A stretch of DNA of 16,462 nt from Desulfobacteraceae bacterium (GTDB lineage Bacteria; Desulfobacterota; Desulfobacteria; Desulfobacterales; JAABRJ01). The notes beneath the pieces were generated by a model that was not told where the DNA came from, did no database searches, and worked only from the letters and a program-made list of their open reading frames with translations. The stretch is from NCBI GenBank assembly GCA_011390985.1, contig JAABRJ010000056.1, positions 1 to 16,462 on the forward strand. Reading direction: 5' to 3'. Positions 9,219 to 16,439 of the stretch are shown piece by piece; position 1 is the first letter of the stretch, and each line of letters starts with the position of its first letter. The position numbers and the translations under genes were made by a program.

Positions 9219-9883
9219 TAGCCTGGCGGCCCTTTTGGCGCGGGTGTCGCGGGGTCCTTGCGAATCCCGCGGCTGAGAATGTCGAAGGCGCTTTCCAGGG
9301 TGCTTTTCAGATAATCGCTGTCGCGATCGAAGATGCGCTTGCTCTCTTCCCACAGAACAAGCCCCGAAAAAAGAGCCCAGACGATATCGGCAATGGCCAC
9401 CGGGTGCTCATCCACAAATTCCCCCTTGGCGATACCCTCCTCAAAAATTTTGGCCATGCTGGCGAGCGAGGCGCCCGAGAGTTTCTTGATGTCCGCCAGA
9501 AGTTCAGGCGAGAGATTCTTGAGGGTCTCGCTGGACTGCAGGTGAAACATGTTGATGAGAATCAGCGGGTCGAACTCGTAGACGTCGTACATCGCTGCCT
9601 TGAGAGCGGCGATGCGCTGGCCGGGGTCGGTGAATTTTTCCTTGCGGACGTGGTTCAGTCTGAGGTTCAGGTACTGCAGGATGCGCAGGGACAGGGAGGC
9701 GTAAAGCTCGTCCTTGTTCTTGAAATAAAGATAGAGGGTGCCGGGGCTGAGTTCGGCTTCTTTGGCGATGTCTTCCATGGTGGCCTTGGTGAAGCCCTTT
9801 TCGGAGAAAACACGTTTGGCGGCAACCATGATCTGCTGTCGCCGCCGCTCTCGTTCTCGCTCTTTGCGCTCCTGGATGCCCAT
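9218..9883 (-). CDS. TetR/AcrR-family transcriptional regulator
   Basis: A 221-residue protein with a basic N-terminus (RKERERERRRQQ) and the classical TetR helix-turn-helix at about residues 16-60: AAKRVFSEKGFTKATMEDIA followed by LSPGTLYLYFKNKDELY. The remaining 160 residues form the helical ligand-binding and dimer half typical of the family, with a TetR_C-like stretch around WALFSGLVLWEES. It is the first gene of the acs-symporter group and has its own good promoter with repeated motifs. It probably controls itself and perhaps acs in response to an acyl-CoA, fatty acid or carboxylate-related ligand, which cannot be read from the sequence. ATG 9883 has no clear ribosome site and the predicted transcript leader is only about 28 bases. 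The C-terminal tail is Pro-rich. Confidence 0.94.
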   Translation of the reverse strand: MGIQERKERERERRRQQIMVAAKRVFSEKGFTKATMEDIAKEAELSPGTLYLYFKNKDELYASLSLRILQYLNLRLNHVRKEKFTDPGQRIAALKAAMYDVYEFDPLILINMFHLQSSETLKNLSPELLADIKKLSGASLASMAKIFEEGIAKGEFVDEHPVAIADIVWALFSGLVLWEESKRIFDRDSDYLKSTLESAFDILSRGIRKDPATPAPKGPPG

Positions 9884-9908
9884 GGCGATAATGAATGAAG
9901 TTTATTTG

Positions 9909-9940
9909 TTTAGGTTTCTAATAAATTGTATTTTAGGTTT
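9909..9940. promoter_or_regulatory. Duplicated TTTAGGTTT motif at the tetR promoter (candidate operators)
   Basis: TTTAGGTTT occurs at 9909-9917 and 9932-9940, exactly 23 bases apart, close to two helical turns. One copy covers the expected transcription start of tetR and the other lies in the -35/-10 spacer, directly beside the -35 box. Arms TTTATT (9901-9906) and AATAAA (9920-9925) also form a spaced inverted repeat around the first copy. The position is what an autoregulated TetR promoter would show. Confidence 0.5.
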
Positions 9941-9946
9941 GGTCAA
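9918..9946 (-). promoter_or_regulatory. Sigma-70-type promoter of the tetR gene
   Basis: On the minus strand, TTGACC (9946-9941) is followed after exactly 17 bases by TATTAG (9923-9918). That is five of six -35 and four of six -10 consensus positions with ideal spacing, in an A+T-rich block. Transcription would begin near 9911 and could extend through tetR into acs and beyond, since I see no terminator between tetR and acs. Confidence 0.6.
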
Positions 9947-10001
9947 GGGGAAAATATTCATTTTTTAGTTTTTAATATATTTTTTTAATTTTCAAATTGT
10001 G

Positions 10002-10007
10002 TATAAT
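10002..10007 (+). promoter_or_regulatory. Candidate -10 box for the plus-strand membrane pair
   Basis: A perfect TATAAT lies within a long A+T-rich stretch, about 115 bases before the start of the membrane protein gene. The -35 region at the expected distance is only a T-run and does not match TTGACA, so the call rests on the -10 box, the A+T-richness and the divergent layout. Confidence 0.38.
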
Positions 10008-10121
10008 GGCCGCGCCCTTAAACCGGGGAAGGCGACGTCACCAACTTACCCTAAAAAAACCGTTTGTACCGGGCATGAAAAAGCGGGCGCTGTTCCAAGG
10101 GCCGCAAGAAAGGAAGTGGGC

Positions 10122-10568
10122 ATGCGGGAATTCACGGCGGAGTTTAAAGCGTTTCCCCCCAGTGTGAAGCGCGGTTTCCTGTTTCTGGTGGGCGGCTGGT
10201 TCTGCAATTATCTTTTTTTCTACAGTTTTTTTTCGATCCAGCCCAATGAAATGCCCATGAACCTGTTGCTGCAGCAGGCGATGCTGGGGTTTTTGTGCTT
10301 TTATTTTCTTCTCAAAGTCAAAAACTGGGCGAGAGTCGTGTGCATCGTGGGCAACATCGTCATCGTGGTGATTTATCTTTTCCTGCTGGCCTTGCTTTAT
10401 GCCACCAAACCGTACTTCGGCCTGCTGGCCGCCGTCACCGCGGCGTTGTTCAGCGCTTCAACCTACTTTTTATTGCAAAAGGAGGCGGCGGCGTATTTCA
10501 AGGCCAGAAATCCCCAAAGCGACCCCGCCGCCACCGGGCCCGACAACAACAGGAGTGCATCGTCATGA
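10122..10568 (+). CDS. Small four-helix membrane protein of unknown function
   Basis: A 148-residue protein with four hydrophobic segments at about residues 18-38, 48-64, 70-93 and 97-118, and a short hydrophilic tail rich in Pro, Asn and Ser. I do not recognise a named family. The ATG at 10122 is preferred over the upstream in-frame ATG at 9999 because AAAGGAAG precedes it at a good distance and the extra 41 residues look like untranslated leader. The stop overlaps the next gene's ATG as ATGA, so the two are coupled. It is the only plus-strand group in the window and is divergent from the tetR gene. Expression looks real (ribosome site, coupling, helix pattern); function is unknown. Confidence 0.8.
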   Translation: MREFTAEFKAFPPSVKRGFLFLVGGWFCNYLFFYSFFSIQPNEMPMNLLLQQAMLGFLCFYFLLKVKNWARVVCIVGNIVIVVIYLFLLALLYATKPYFGLLAAVTAALFSASTYFLLQKEAAAYFKARNPQSDPAATGPDNNRSASS

Positions 10569-10792
10569 GTCTGCCCCCCAAGGAGCTTCGCTGCAGCTGC
10601 GGCCACACCTTCGTTTCCGACCAAAAAAAGACCTGGTGCACCCAGTGCATGCGACCGGTCTTTTACGACCCAAAAGACCAGCGCGCCAACCGCCTGAGCA
10701 ACTGGTATGTCTGCGCCGCTTTGATCCTCGTGGTGGGGTTCCTGGCCTATGTGTTTATCGAATTGATCATGACGCCATTTCTTTCGTTTTAG
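10565..10792 (+). CDS. Small zinc-ribbon protein with a C-terminal membrane helix
   Basis: A 75-residue protein. C10 and C12 (CSC) pair with C25 and C28 (CTQC), a four-cysteine arrangement of a small zinc ribbon, followed by a membrane helix at about residues 47-69 and a short tail. The zinc ribbon would sit on the cytoplasmic side if the N-terminus stays inside. AGGAG stands nine bases before the ATG, which overlaps the stop of the four-helix membrane protein gene. The two proteins probably form a membrane complex. I do not recognise a known family. After its stop come about 110 bases shared with the convergent ParB-like gene. Confidence 0.8.
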   Translation: MSLPPKELRCSCGHTFVSDQKKTWCTQCMRPVFYDPKDQRANRLSNWYVCAALILVVGFLAYVFIELIMTPFLSF

Positions 10793-10802
10793 AGTCGCGC
10801 CG

Positions 10803-10826
10803 AAAAAAACAACGCCGCGGCAGCGC
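10803..10826 (-). terminator. Candidate intrinsic terminator after the ParB-like gene
   Basis: In the minus-strand sense GCGCUG-CCG-CGGCGU forms a six-pair stem (two G-U) with a three-base loop, followed by UGUUUUUUU. It lies about 80 bases past the stop of the ParB-like gene, at the convergent junction with the zinc-ribbon gene. The stem is short but GC-rich and the U-tract is good. Confidence 0.5.
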
Positions 10827-10906
10827 GCCCTTTTGGGGCTCGTCCGCCCGGGCGCAGAGCCGGCGTATTCACCTCGCTGTAGCAGCGCCCGGCATCCTGG
10901 CGCCGG

Positions 10907-11899
10907 TCAAAAGTCCGTCTTTTTCAGGATGCGCTCGAGAGCGGGATCGTCGATCAGCCTCGCCAGAGCGCAATGGGCGTCACGCAGCGCGGCCGTGCTG
11001 TCGAATGCGAGGGTTACGGTCCAGGTGGGGGCTTCGAAATGCCGGGGAGGGGTTACACTCAGGCCAGGCCCGAGTTTGAGTTGACGGAGGGCCTCGGCGA
11101 CGCGGCCCTCGAAGCGGCTGAGCTCCGGATATCGTTTTTGATGGAGTAAAATCCGGATCTCCCGGATTTTGCGGTTGCGGTCCATTTCCGGGGCGCTGCG
11201 AATCCCGGCCAGGGGGTGCGAGGAAAACAGCGTGACCAGATCGATCCCGTCGCGGAGCGCAATCTCGGTTGCAAGGGTGGTGATCTCACGCTGCTTGTTG
11301 AGGCTCGGTTTCAGTTCGCCAAACAAATGCGCCAGCAATACGCCGTCCTCGGCCGGCATCCCGCCCAGTTCCAACGCCATGGCCAGCGAGAGCGTTTCGG
11401 CCAGCACCCCCTCCTGAATCACGGCCGGCAAACCGGCCAGAAGGCCAATTTTTTGGGCCAGCGCGGAATTTGACGAAAGCCCCAGGCTGCCCAGCGCTTG
11501 CCCCAGCGCGTCGTCCGCCGGCAAAACCGCGGCCAGCAGACGAATGGCGCGCGCCTGTTCGATCAGGTTGAGAGCGCGCTGGCCGGTGTTGTCGGCGATC
11601 GCCAGGCGGGCAGTCAGCAGCGGGGAAGCTTCCGGCCCCAGCAACCGCGCCGGAATCTCCGCCCGGCCCAAGCGGCGACAGGCGGCGATACGCCGGAAAC
11701 CGCTGACCACGCGATACGCGCCGCCGGCTGCCTGCAGAATCGGAGGCGTCAGCAGGCCCAGCGTGCGGATCGACAGGCACAGCTCGTCGATGCCGTCCGC
11801 CGTCGTGATGCGGAAGGTGCTGTCGGTCGTGTCGATCCGTTCGCAGCCGACCTCTTGGAGGGGTATAAAGGCGATAGGGTCTGCGACCGATGGCTTCAA
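10907..11899 (-). CDS. ParB/Spo0J-like domain protein coupled to purC
   Basis: A 330-residue protein. Residues about 10-110 fit the ParB/sulfiredoxin-like N-terminal fold (ELCLSIRTLGLLTPPIL, then YRVVSGFRRIAACRRLG). G67-F-R-R stands where chromosomal ParB has GERR, and D103-N-T-G-Q-R where it has an ENxQR motif. Residues about 125-215 fit the following helix-turn-helix region. The last 100 residues are unassigned. The only in-frame start at the right place is TTG 11899, which overlaps the purC stop as TTGA, so translation is probably coupled; the ribosome site is weak. There is no parA beside it, so a chromosome-partition role is not supported. A DNA-binding or CTP-dependent regulatory role is possible but unproven. 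Confidence 0.8.
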   Translation of the reverse strand: MKPSVADPIAFIPLQEVGCERIDTTDSTFRITTADGIDELCLSIRTLGLLTPPILQAAGGAYRVVSGFRRIAACRRLGRAEIPARLLGPEASPLLTARLAIADNTGQRALNLIEQARAIRLLAAVLPADDALGQALGSLGLSSNSALAQKIGLLAGLPAVIQEGVLAETLSLAMALELGGMPAEDGVLLAHLFGELKPSLNKQREITTLATEIALRDGIDLVTLFSSHPLAGIRSAPEMDRNRKIREIRILLHQKRYPELSRFEGRVAEALRQLKLGPGLSVTPPRHFEAPTWTVTLAFDSTAALRDAHCALARLIDDPALERILKKTDF

Positions 11900-12783
11900 T
11901 TACGTCCGGCAAGTCGTTTGAGGGCTTCGAGATACCTGGCGCGGGTGTTTTCAATCACTTCCGGGGGCAGTTGAGGGGCCGGGGGCTCCTTTTTCCAATC
12001 GAGGGTGCGCAGGTAGTCGCGCAGGTACTGCTTGTCAAAACTTTTCTGAGGGCCGCCGGGGGCGTAGCTGTCTTTGGGCCAGAAGCGGGAAGAGTCGGGG
12101 GTCAGGACTTCGTCGATCAGGATCATTTCCTCATCCGCCAACCCGAACTCAAACTTGGTGTCGGCGATGATGATGCCCTTGCGGTCGGCCAGCTCGACCC
12201 CTTTGCGGTAAACCGCCAGGCTAAGCTCACGGGCCTTTTCAGCCTGCGCGGCGCCGATTTGCGCGACCATCTCGTCAAAGCTGATGTTCATGTCGTGCGC
12301 ACCCAGTTCGGCCTTGGTGGAGGGCGTAAAAATGGGCTGCGGCAGACGCTCGGACTCTTTCAGGCCTTGCGGCAGGCGGATGCCGCAGACCGTGCCGCTG
12401 CGCTGGTAGTCTTTCCAACCCGAACCGGAAATGAACCCGCGGACCACGCACTCGACCGGCAGGGGCCGGGTTTTTCTGACCAGCAGGCTCCGCCCCCGCA
12501 GCGTGTCCGCATAGGGCCGGCAGGCCGCCGGGAACCGGTCGACGTCGCTGGTGATCACATGATGGGGCACCAGCGATGCCATGACATCGAACCAGAAGAG
12601 CGATATTTGGGTCAGCACCACGCCCTTGCCGGGAATCGGATTCGGCATGACGACGTCAAAAGCCGAAATCCGGTCGGTGGCCACCATCAGCAGGGTGTCG
12701 CCCATATCGTACAGGTCCCGCACCTTGCCCCTTTTGATCAGGTCCAAGTCCGGGAAATTTGTCTCGTATACAGGCTGTTGCAT
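11896..12783 (-). CDS. purC: Phosphoribosylaminoimidazole-succinocarboxamide synthase (SAICAR synthetase)
   Basis: A 295-residue cytoplasmic enzyme of de novo purine synthesis that joins CAIR and aspartate using ATP to form SAICAR. Recognised motifs: KRGKVRDLYD at the N-terminal nucleotide site, ATDRISAFDVVMPNPIPGKG, the signature VRGFISGSGWKDYQ, and the second signature IIADTKFEFGL. Length and the C-terminal YLRDYLRTLDW segment fit the longer purC form. ATG 12783 follows GGCGGGTGGCGACAG, a modest ribosome site. It is 32 bases after the PilZ gene and overlaps the ParB-like gene by four bases, so this housekeeping gene is embedded in a signalling operon. No other purine gene and no purine riboswitch is seen nearby. 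Confidence 0.97.
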   Translation of the reverse strand: MQQPVYETNFPDLDLIKRGKVRDLYDMGDTLLMVATDRISAFDVVMPNPIPGKGVVLTQISLFWFDVMASLVPHHVITSDVDRFPAACRPYADTLRGRSLLVRKTRPLPVECVVRGFISGSGWKDYQRSGTVCGIRLPQGLKESERLPQPIFTPSTKAELGAHDMNISFDEMVAQIGAAQAEKARELSLAVYRKGVELADRKGIIIADTKFEFGLADEEMILIDEVLTPDSSRFWPKDSYAPGGPQKSFDKQYLRDYLRTLDWKKEPPAPQLPPEVIENTRARYLEALKRLAGRN

Positions 12784-12815
12784 CTGTCGCCACCCGCCTT
12801 TTGTCTGGGCCGTTC

Positions 12816-13178
12816 TTAGTGGTTGCGGTTTTTTTCAAAGGCGGCAATGAATGTTTCAAGAGCCTCCCGGGCCTCGGCGTCAAGCTTCCGAAATTCGATC
12901 CCGGTATGGAACATCCCGTTTTCGCCTTTTGCGGTATGGACCACGCTCCCGCCGATATCAACTGTCTGGTCCGCCAATCCGATGCTTAAAGCTACCATAT
13001 AATTGGGTTCAATGGCAACATGCGTTTCGAGCAAAATGCCATCCAGGGAGACGTTCAGAGTTTTCCCCATTCCCTGCTGAACATTCTCACAGTCTTCGTC
13101 GAGACAAATATAGTAGAGCAGGCTCTGGGCGTCGCTGCGCTGGTGTTTTCTTCTTTCTTCGATATCACGGTTGCTCAC
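12816..13178 (-). CDS. PilZ-domain protein (probable c-di-GMP receptor)
   Basis: A 120-residue single-domain PilZ protein. Both ligand motifs are present: R10-KHQ-R14 (RxxxR) at the N-terminus and N42-VSLDG47 (NxSxxG), so c-di-GMP binding is likely. The start is GTG 13178, chosen because AGGAGGAG lies seven bases upstream. That ribosome site is written inside the last codons of the preceding DUF4388 gene, which the PilZ gene overlaps by 14 bases, so the two are coupled. With the MglA-like GTPase and the TPR/PilZ-like protein upstream it probably feeds c-di-GMP levels into a surface or motility response. The partner is unknown. Confidence 0.93.
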   Translation of the reverse strand: MSNRDIEERRKHQRSDAQSLLYYICLDEDCENVQQGMGKTLNVSLDGILLETHVAIEPNYMVALSIGLADQTVDIGGSVVHTAKGENGMFHTGIEFRKLDAEAREALETFIAAFEKNRNH

Positions 13179-14361
13179 GGGTTGGCTCCTCCTGCTTGAC
13201 CCTGCAGTTCCAGTCGCAGGTTAACATGGTGGTCACGGAAATTGAGGTGGCGATGTTGTTCAGAATGTTGCGCATGGTCGTGGAAAGACGGTAAAATTCC
13301 TCGGCCAGGCCGATGGGGTCCAGTTCGCGCAGTTCGATGTTCGGGCTCCCGAAAACCCCGGCCGAATGGGGCTCGTGGCCCGCATTCAAAAATGGCAGAC
13401 AGCCGATAATTTCCCCGGGTCCCAGTCGGGCGAATCCGAGAAAACCGGTCGGCGTTTCACGGCAGACCAGCGCCTCCCCCTTTTCAATGCAGAAAACCCG
13501 ACCGTCGACGCTGCTTTGCGGGATCAGGACCTTCATGTCGCGGAGGCTCTCTGCCATTTCGTCCGGCGCCTGAAACGCTGCCGCCGCCCTGCTCGAGACC
13601 TTTTTCAGCCGGCTGTCCAGGCTGAGCATCAGGCCCCGAAAATTGATGCTCATCAGGGCATATTCGTTGGAAAGCCGCTGGGCGTCCAGCACCCCCAACT
13701 GGACATCGGATGCCGCGATGACCGTCGCGCGGCGGGACTTGCCCTGCCGGAAAAAGGATTCCAGGCTGCCGAGAAACCCGCCATCACCGATCTTCAAGAG
13801 TGTTACCGGTCCCTGGGGGGTATCCTTGATCATGTCGACGACCCCCTCCAGGACCACCCACAGCCAGTTCCCGTGGCTGCCCTCGAGCGCGATGGTTTCC
13901 CCGCGGACGAAGTTTTCCTCATCCACGACGTACATATAGTCCACCAGGGGACCTCGGATCAGGGGCACCGCCCGCTGCTTGCCGTCGTCCTGCCGGGCGC
14001 CCTGGAGAAACGATACCGGCCCCACCTTGGGGGTCTTGCCGTCATCCAGCATCCGCAGCCCGTCCAGGATGATCTCCATCCGGCTGCACTGGATCTCCCG
14101 CGGGTGCCGGTGAAACTCGGGAAAAAATGCAAAGGCGGCTTCGGTCCAGCCAAAAAGCGCAAACAGGGCCGGCAGCCCCGTCAGTTCCCCGGCGCAGGCG
14201 TCAACCGGGTTTCCGTTTTCAATAAAAACCGTGGCGGCGTTCTGAACGTAGCGGCTGGTGACCTCCAACCGCCCCGTGCTGCCGTTGGACCCGAGCAGCT
14301 GCAGCAGATCTCCCAGGTGGATAAAATTCAGTTTTCCGGCAAGGGCGGCTTGTTTTTCCAT
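13165..14361 (-). CDS. DUF4388 (PATAN-like) protein with cyclic-nucleotide-binding-type domains
   Basis: A 398-residue protein without membrane helices. Residues about 5-105 fit DUF4388 (LNFIHLGDLLQLLGSNGSTG followed by RLEV, and the VFIENGNPVDA and GWTEAAFAFFP strands). Residues about 150-232 are a cNMP-binding-type barrel (GETIALEG, VVLEGVVDMIK, LLKIGDGGFLG, RRATV). Its phosphate cassette keeps an arginine but not the usual FGE. A second, poorer barrel occupies about 280-365 (KGEALVC, LGPGEIIGCLPFLNAG). DUF4388 proteins are common beside GTPases and receivers in gliding and signalling systems. Start ATG 14361 has a weak ribosome site, 62 bases after the MglA-like gene. Probably an adaptor that binds a nucleotide or a partner protein; the ligand cannot be told. 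Confidence 0.85.
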   Translation of the reverse strand: MEKQAALAGKLNFIHLGDLLQLLGSNGSTGRLEVTSRYVQNAATVFIENGNPVDACAGELTGLPALFALFGWTEAAFAFFPEFHRHPREIQCSRMEIILDGLRMLDDGKTPKVGPVSFLQGARQDDGKQRAVPLIRGPLVDYMYVVDEENFVRGETIALEGSHGNWLWVVLEGVVDMIKDTPQGPVTLLKIGDGGFLGSLESFFRQGKSRRATVIAASDVQLGVLDAQRLSNEYALMSINFRGLMLSLDSRLKKVSSRAAAAFQAPDEMAESLRDMKVLIPQSSVDGRVFCIEKGEALVCRETPTGFLGFARLGPGEIIGCLPFLNAGHEPHSAGVFGSPNIELRELDPIGLAEEFYRLSTTMRNILNNIATSISVTTMLTCDWNCRVKQEEPTREQP

Positions 14362-14423
14362 AATGGGGTTTGATGACCTGGCAAAGAGTCCAAATCAGGG
14401 GGTTTGAGGCCGCCGAAAAAAAA

Positions 14424-15038
14424 TCACTGGGCCCATTGAACCTGTTTCTGAAGAGACTGCAGGGTCAGTTTCATGCATTCTTTCAGGGTCTGGCCAACTC
14501 CTTGCCCAAGAAATGCGCTGGTTTCAAAATACGGCACTTTCAGCTGGCGGTTCAGATCACGCGCCATTTGCTCAACGGGCATCAACGGAATGCCCTGGGC
14601 GGCCAGATCACGTTTGTTGAACTGCATCACCAGGGGGGTTTTGAATACGCTGCTGCCGTATTCCTTCAGGTTCTTCTGCAGGTCCTGGAGCGACTCCATG
14701 TTTTTTTCGCGCCGGACTTTCAATGAGTCGGCTACGAAAACGACGCCATCAACACCCCGCAGCACCAGTTTGCGGGTCGAGCTGTACTGAACCTGCCCCG
14801 GAACGGTGTAGAGTTGAACCCTGACATCACAGCCCTTGACCTTTCCCAGTCCGATCGGCAGAAAATCGAAAAACAAGGTCCGGTCGCCTTCGGTGTTGAT
14901 GGAGACCATCTCGCCCTTGATCTGCTTTTTGTATGCCTTGAAGATATACTCAAGGTTGGTGGTTTTACCACATCTGCCCGGCCCATAATAAACGATTTTA
15001 CATTCGATTACTCTTTTTTTCAGATTGAAAATAGCCAT
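14424..15038 (-). CDS. MglA-like small Ras-type GTPase
   Basis: A 204-residue GTPase. The P-loop is GPGRCGKTT (G19-T27), followed by the MglA-type DRTLFFDFLP around residue 52-61 and the family-specific TVPGQ (78-82) in place of Ras DxxGQ, then RKLVLRGVDGVVFVADS, N141-K-R-D144 as base-recognition motif and ETSAFLGQG as G5. In Myxococcus MglA sets cell polarity for gliding and is controlled by MglB. No MglB/Roadblock gene is in this window. I chose ATG 15038 (MAIFNLKKRV) because TGGAG lies nine bases upstream; an in-frame GTG at 15065 adds nine residues but lacks a ribosome site. Gaps to its neighbours are 62 and 68 bases. Family is sure; a role in polarity or motility is inferred. Confidence 0.93.
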   Translation of the reverse strand: MAIFNLKKRVIECKIVYYGPGRCGKTTNLEYIFKAYKKQIKGEMVSINTEGDRTLFFDFLPIGLGKVKGCDVRVQLYTVPGQVQYSSTRKLVLRGVDGVVFVADSLKVRREKNMESLQDLQKNLKEYGSSVFKTPLVMQFNKRDLAAQGIPLMPVEQMARDLNRQLKVPYFETSAFLGQGVGQTLKECMKLTLQSLQKQVQWAQ

Positions 15039-15106
15039 GTAGTTGCGCTCCACACCAAAAAACACGTGGGGTTTTGCGGATCCCCTTTAAATTGAATGCA
15101 ACGGGT

Positions 15107-16018
15107 TCAGGTACTGACAATTTTGATATCCAGGCTGTAGTCGCCGCGCTTGGGGCCGGAATTGATTTTGGTTTTGGCCATAACGATTCCGGATCCTTGA
15201 AAAATGGCAATCGGGGAAAAAAACTGAACGTCGTTCAAACGGAACCCCACCTTGAGGCTTTCGATCAATTCGCGGTCCTTGCTCGAGACGATCAGGCTGA
15301 TCATGTTGCCGGACTGGAAGCTGACCTCCATCTCCACCATCTGGCCCTTTTGCGGCCCGCCCTCAAAAGTTATGCCAATGGAACTGATGTCGATGAGGTC
15401 CTCGTCGACCCGGTCTTGGTCGATCGCGGCCTCATCGACGTCCAGCACTGCGGGGAGCTGGATCTCAATGCCCTTCTTGTCCAGCAGGTCTTCCAGGAAC
15501 AGCCTTATTTTCTGGAGCTGCTCTTTGGAGTAAAGGTCGTCTTTGAGCCATTTTTTATACCGTTCAACCGCCTCCTCCGGCGAATATACCGAAAAACAGC
15601 ACCTGAGAATGTTTTTGCAGGCGACGACACGCAAAGAATCTTTTTTGGTCAGTTCCTTGAATTCTTCCAGCGCCCGGTCATACTGACCGAATTTGGCCAG
15701 GGTAATCGCACCCTCCAATGCGGCCTTGTCCTCGTCTTTGTCCTGGGAAAAGGAAAAGAGGTTTTTGACCAGATCCTGCACTTTGGGCGGCATCTTGGGA
15801 GCTTCCTGGGCCCTTTCGATCTGGTGGTAACTGATGGTCAAGGATTTGATTTTGCGGCAAATCGCCTGGATAAGCGCCTCTTTGTTTTTAGCCTGATCAA
15901 GTTTGCCGATTAGGTCGACCGCAACATTGTATTTTCCCTTGGCCTCGACCAGCAGCCCCTGAGACCGGTAAATTTCCGCTTCACGCAGCAATAATTCGAT
16001 CTGACTTTTTACGCTCAT
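15107..16018 (-). CDS. TPR protein with a PilZ-like C-terminal domain
   Basis: A 303-residue cytoplasmic protein, first in the MglA group. Residues about 5-40 and 98-160 are helical repeats of TPR type (EAEIYRSQGLLVEAKGKYNV, and ITLAKFGQYDRALEEFKEL then YSPEEAVERYKKWLKDDL). The last 95 residues are beta-rich and contain D210-ISSIG215, a match to the D/NxSxxG motif of PilZ domains, followed by FEGGPQKGQMVEMEV. The RxxxR half of the c-di-GMP site is not visible, so ligand binding is uncertain. ATG 16018 follows CGAGGACGTAA, an acceptable ribosome site. It lies 68 bases ahead of the MglA-like gene and may be its scaffold or effector. The TPR call is good; the PilZ assignment is moderate. Confidence 0.8.
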   Translation of the reverse strand: MSVKSQIELLLREAEIYRSQGLLVEAKGKYNVAVDLIGKLDQAKNKEALIQAICRKIKSLTISYHQIERAQEAPKMPPKVQDLVKNLFSFSQDKDEDKAALEGAITLAKFGQYDRALEEFKELTKKDSLRVVACKNILRCCFSVYSPEEAVERYKKWLKDDLYSKEQLQKIRLFLEDLLDKKGIEIQLPAVLDVDEAAIDQDRVDEDLIDISSIGITFEGGPQKGQMVEMEVSFQSGNMISLIVSSKDRELIESLKVGFRLNDVQFFSPIAIFQGSGIVMAKTKINSGPKRGDYSLDIKIVST

Positions 16019-16043
16019 TTACGTCCTCGCTGCCGCATCAATT

Positions 16044-16061
16044 GCGGCCGGCGCTGGCCGC
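16044..16061 (-). other. GC-rich hairpin in the leader of the TPR gene
   Basis: GCGGCC and GGCCGC enclose six bases, with flanking bases able to extend the stem past a single bulge. It ends 26 bases before the ATG, upstream of the ribosome site, so it does not hide the start. A Rho-independent terminator is excluded by the absence of a U-tract on the minus strand. Confidence 0.35.
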
Positions 16062-16411
16062 CAATACAAAATTTTTCTTTTTTTCCGGATGCTTGACAGG
16101 TCAAAAAGCAACCTTCGACTATGATCTGATTTTTTTTACAGGAGAGCCGGCACAAGTACAGTGTATAGATCGTTTTATGTAGTTTAAAACTTTAGCATTA
16201 ATCCGTCTGAACTCCTCTGGGGCGCAGCAGATCGATCGCAACGATTCAGGGGAGGAAAACGCGAAGGCTGTGGGGGTGTTTTCAAGGCGGATTCCGGCTG
16301 CCGCAACGTGTTTTAGGCTGCCGCCTGGCGTCTGCTCAAGGGTCCGCCTACTTTAAAAAATAAACCTATAGATTCAAAGGGTTTAAATAAAGGAAGGGGC
16401 TGTCGAATGGG

Positions 16412-16439
16412 TTGACAAAAGCCGTCAGTGTGGTATTCG
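16412..16439 (+). promoter_or_regulatory. Outward-facing promoter near the right edge
   Basis: TTGACA at 16412-16417 matches the -35 consensus fully. After 16 bases comes TATTCG with TG one base upstream (TGgTATTCG), an extended -10 arrangement. It points off the window to the right, so a plus-strand gene divergent from the TPR-MglA group is expected just beyond. Confidence 0.5.

Noticed and set aside
9999..10121. 41 extra N-terminal codons for the four-helix membrane protein
   Set aside because: The ATG at 9999 overlaps the candidate -10 box and has no ribosome site; the ATG at 10122 does.
14400..14423. U-run after the MglA-like gene as an intrinsic terminator
   Set aside because: The preceding sequence forms at best a four-pair stem with a mismatch, so it is too weak to call.
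15039..15065. GTG start adding nine residues to the MglA-like GTPase
   Set aside because: No ribosome site precedes it, while ATG 15038 has GGAG at a normal distance and gives the usual family N-terminus.
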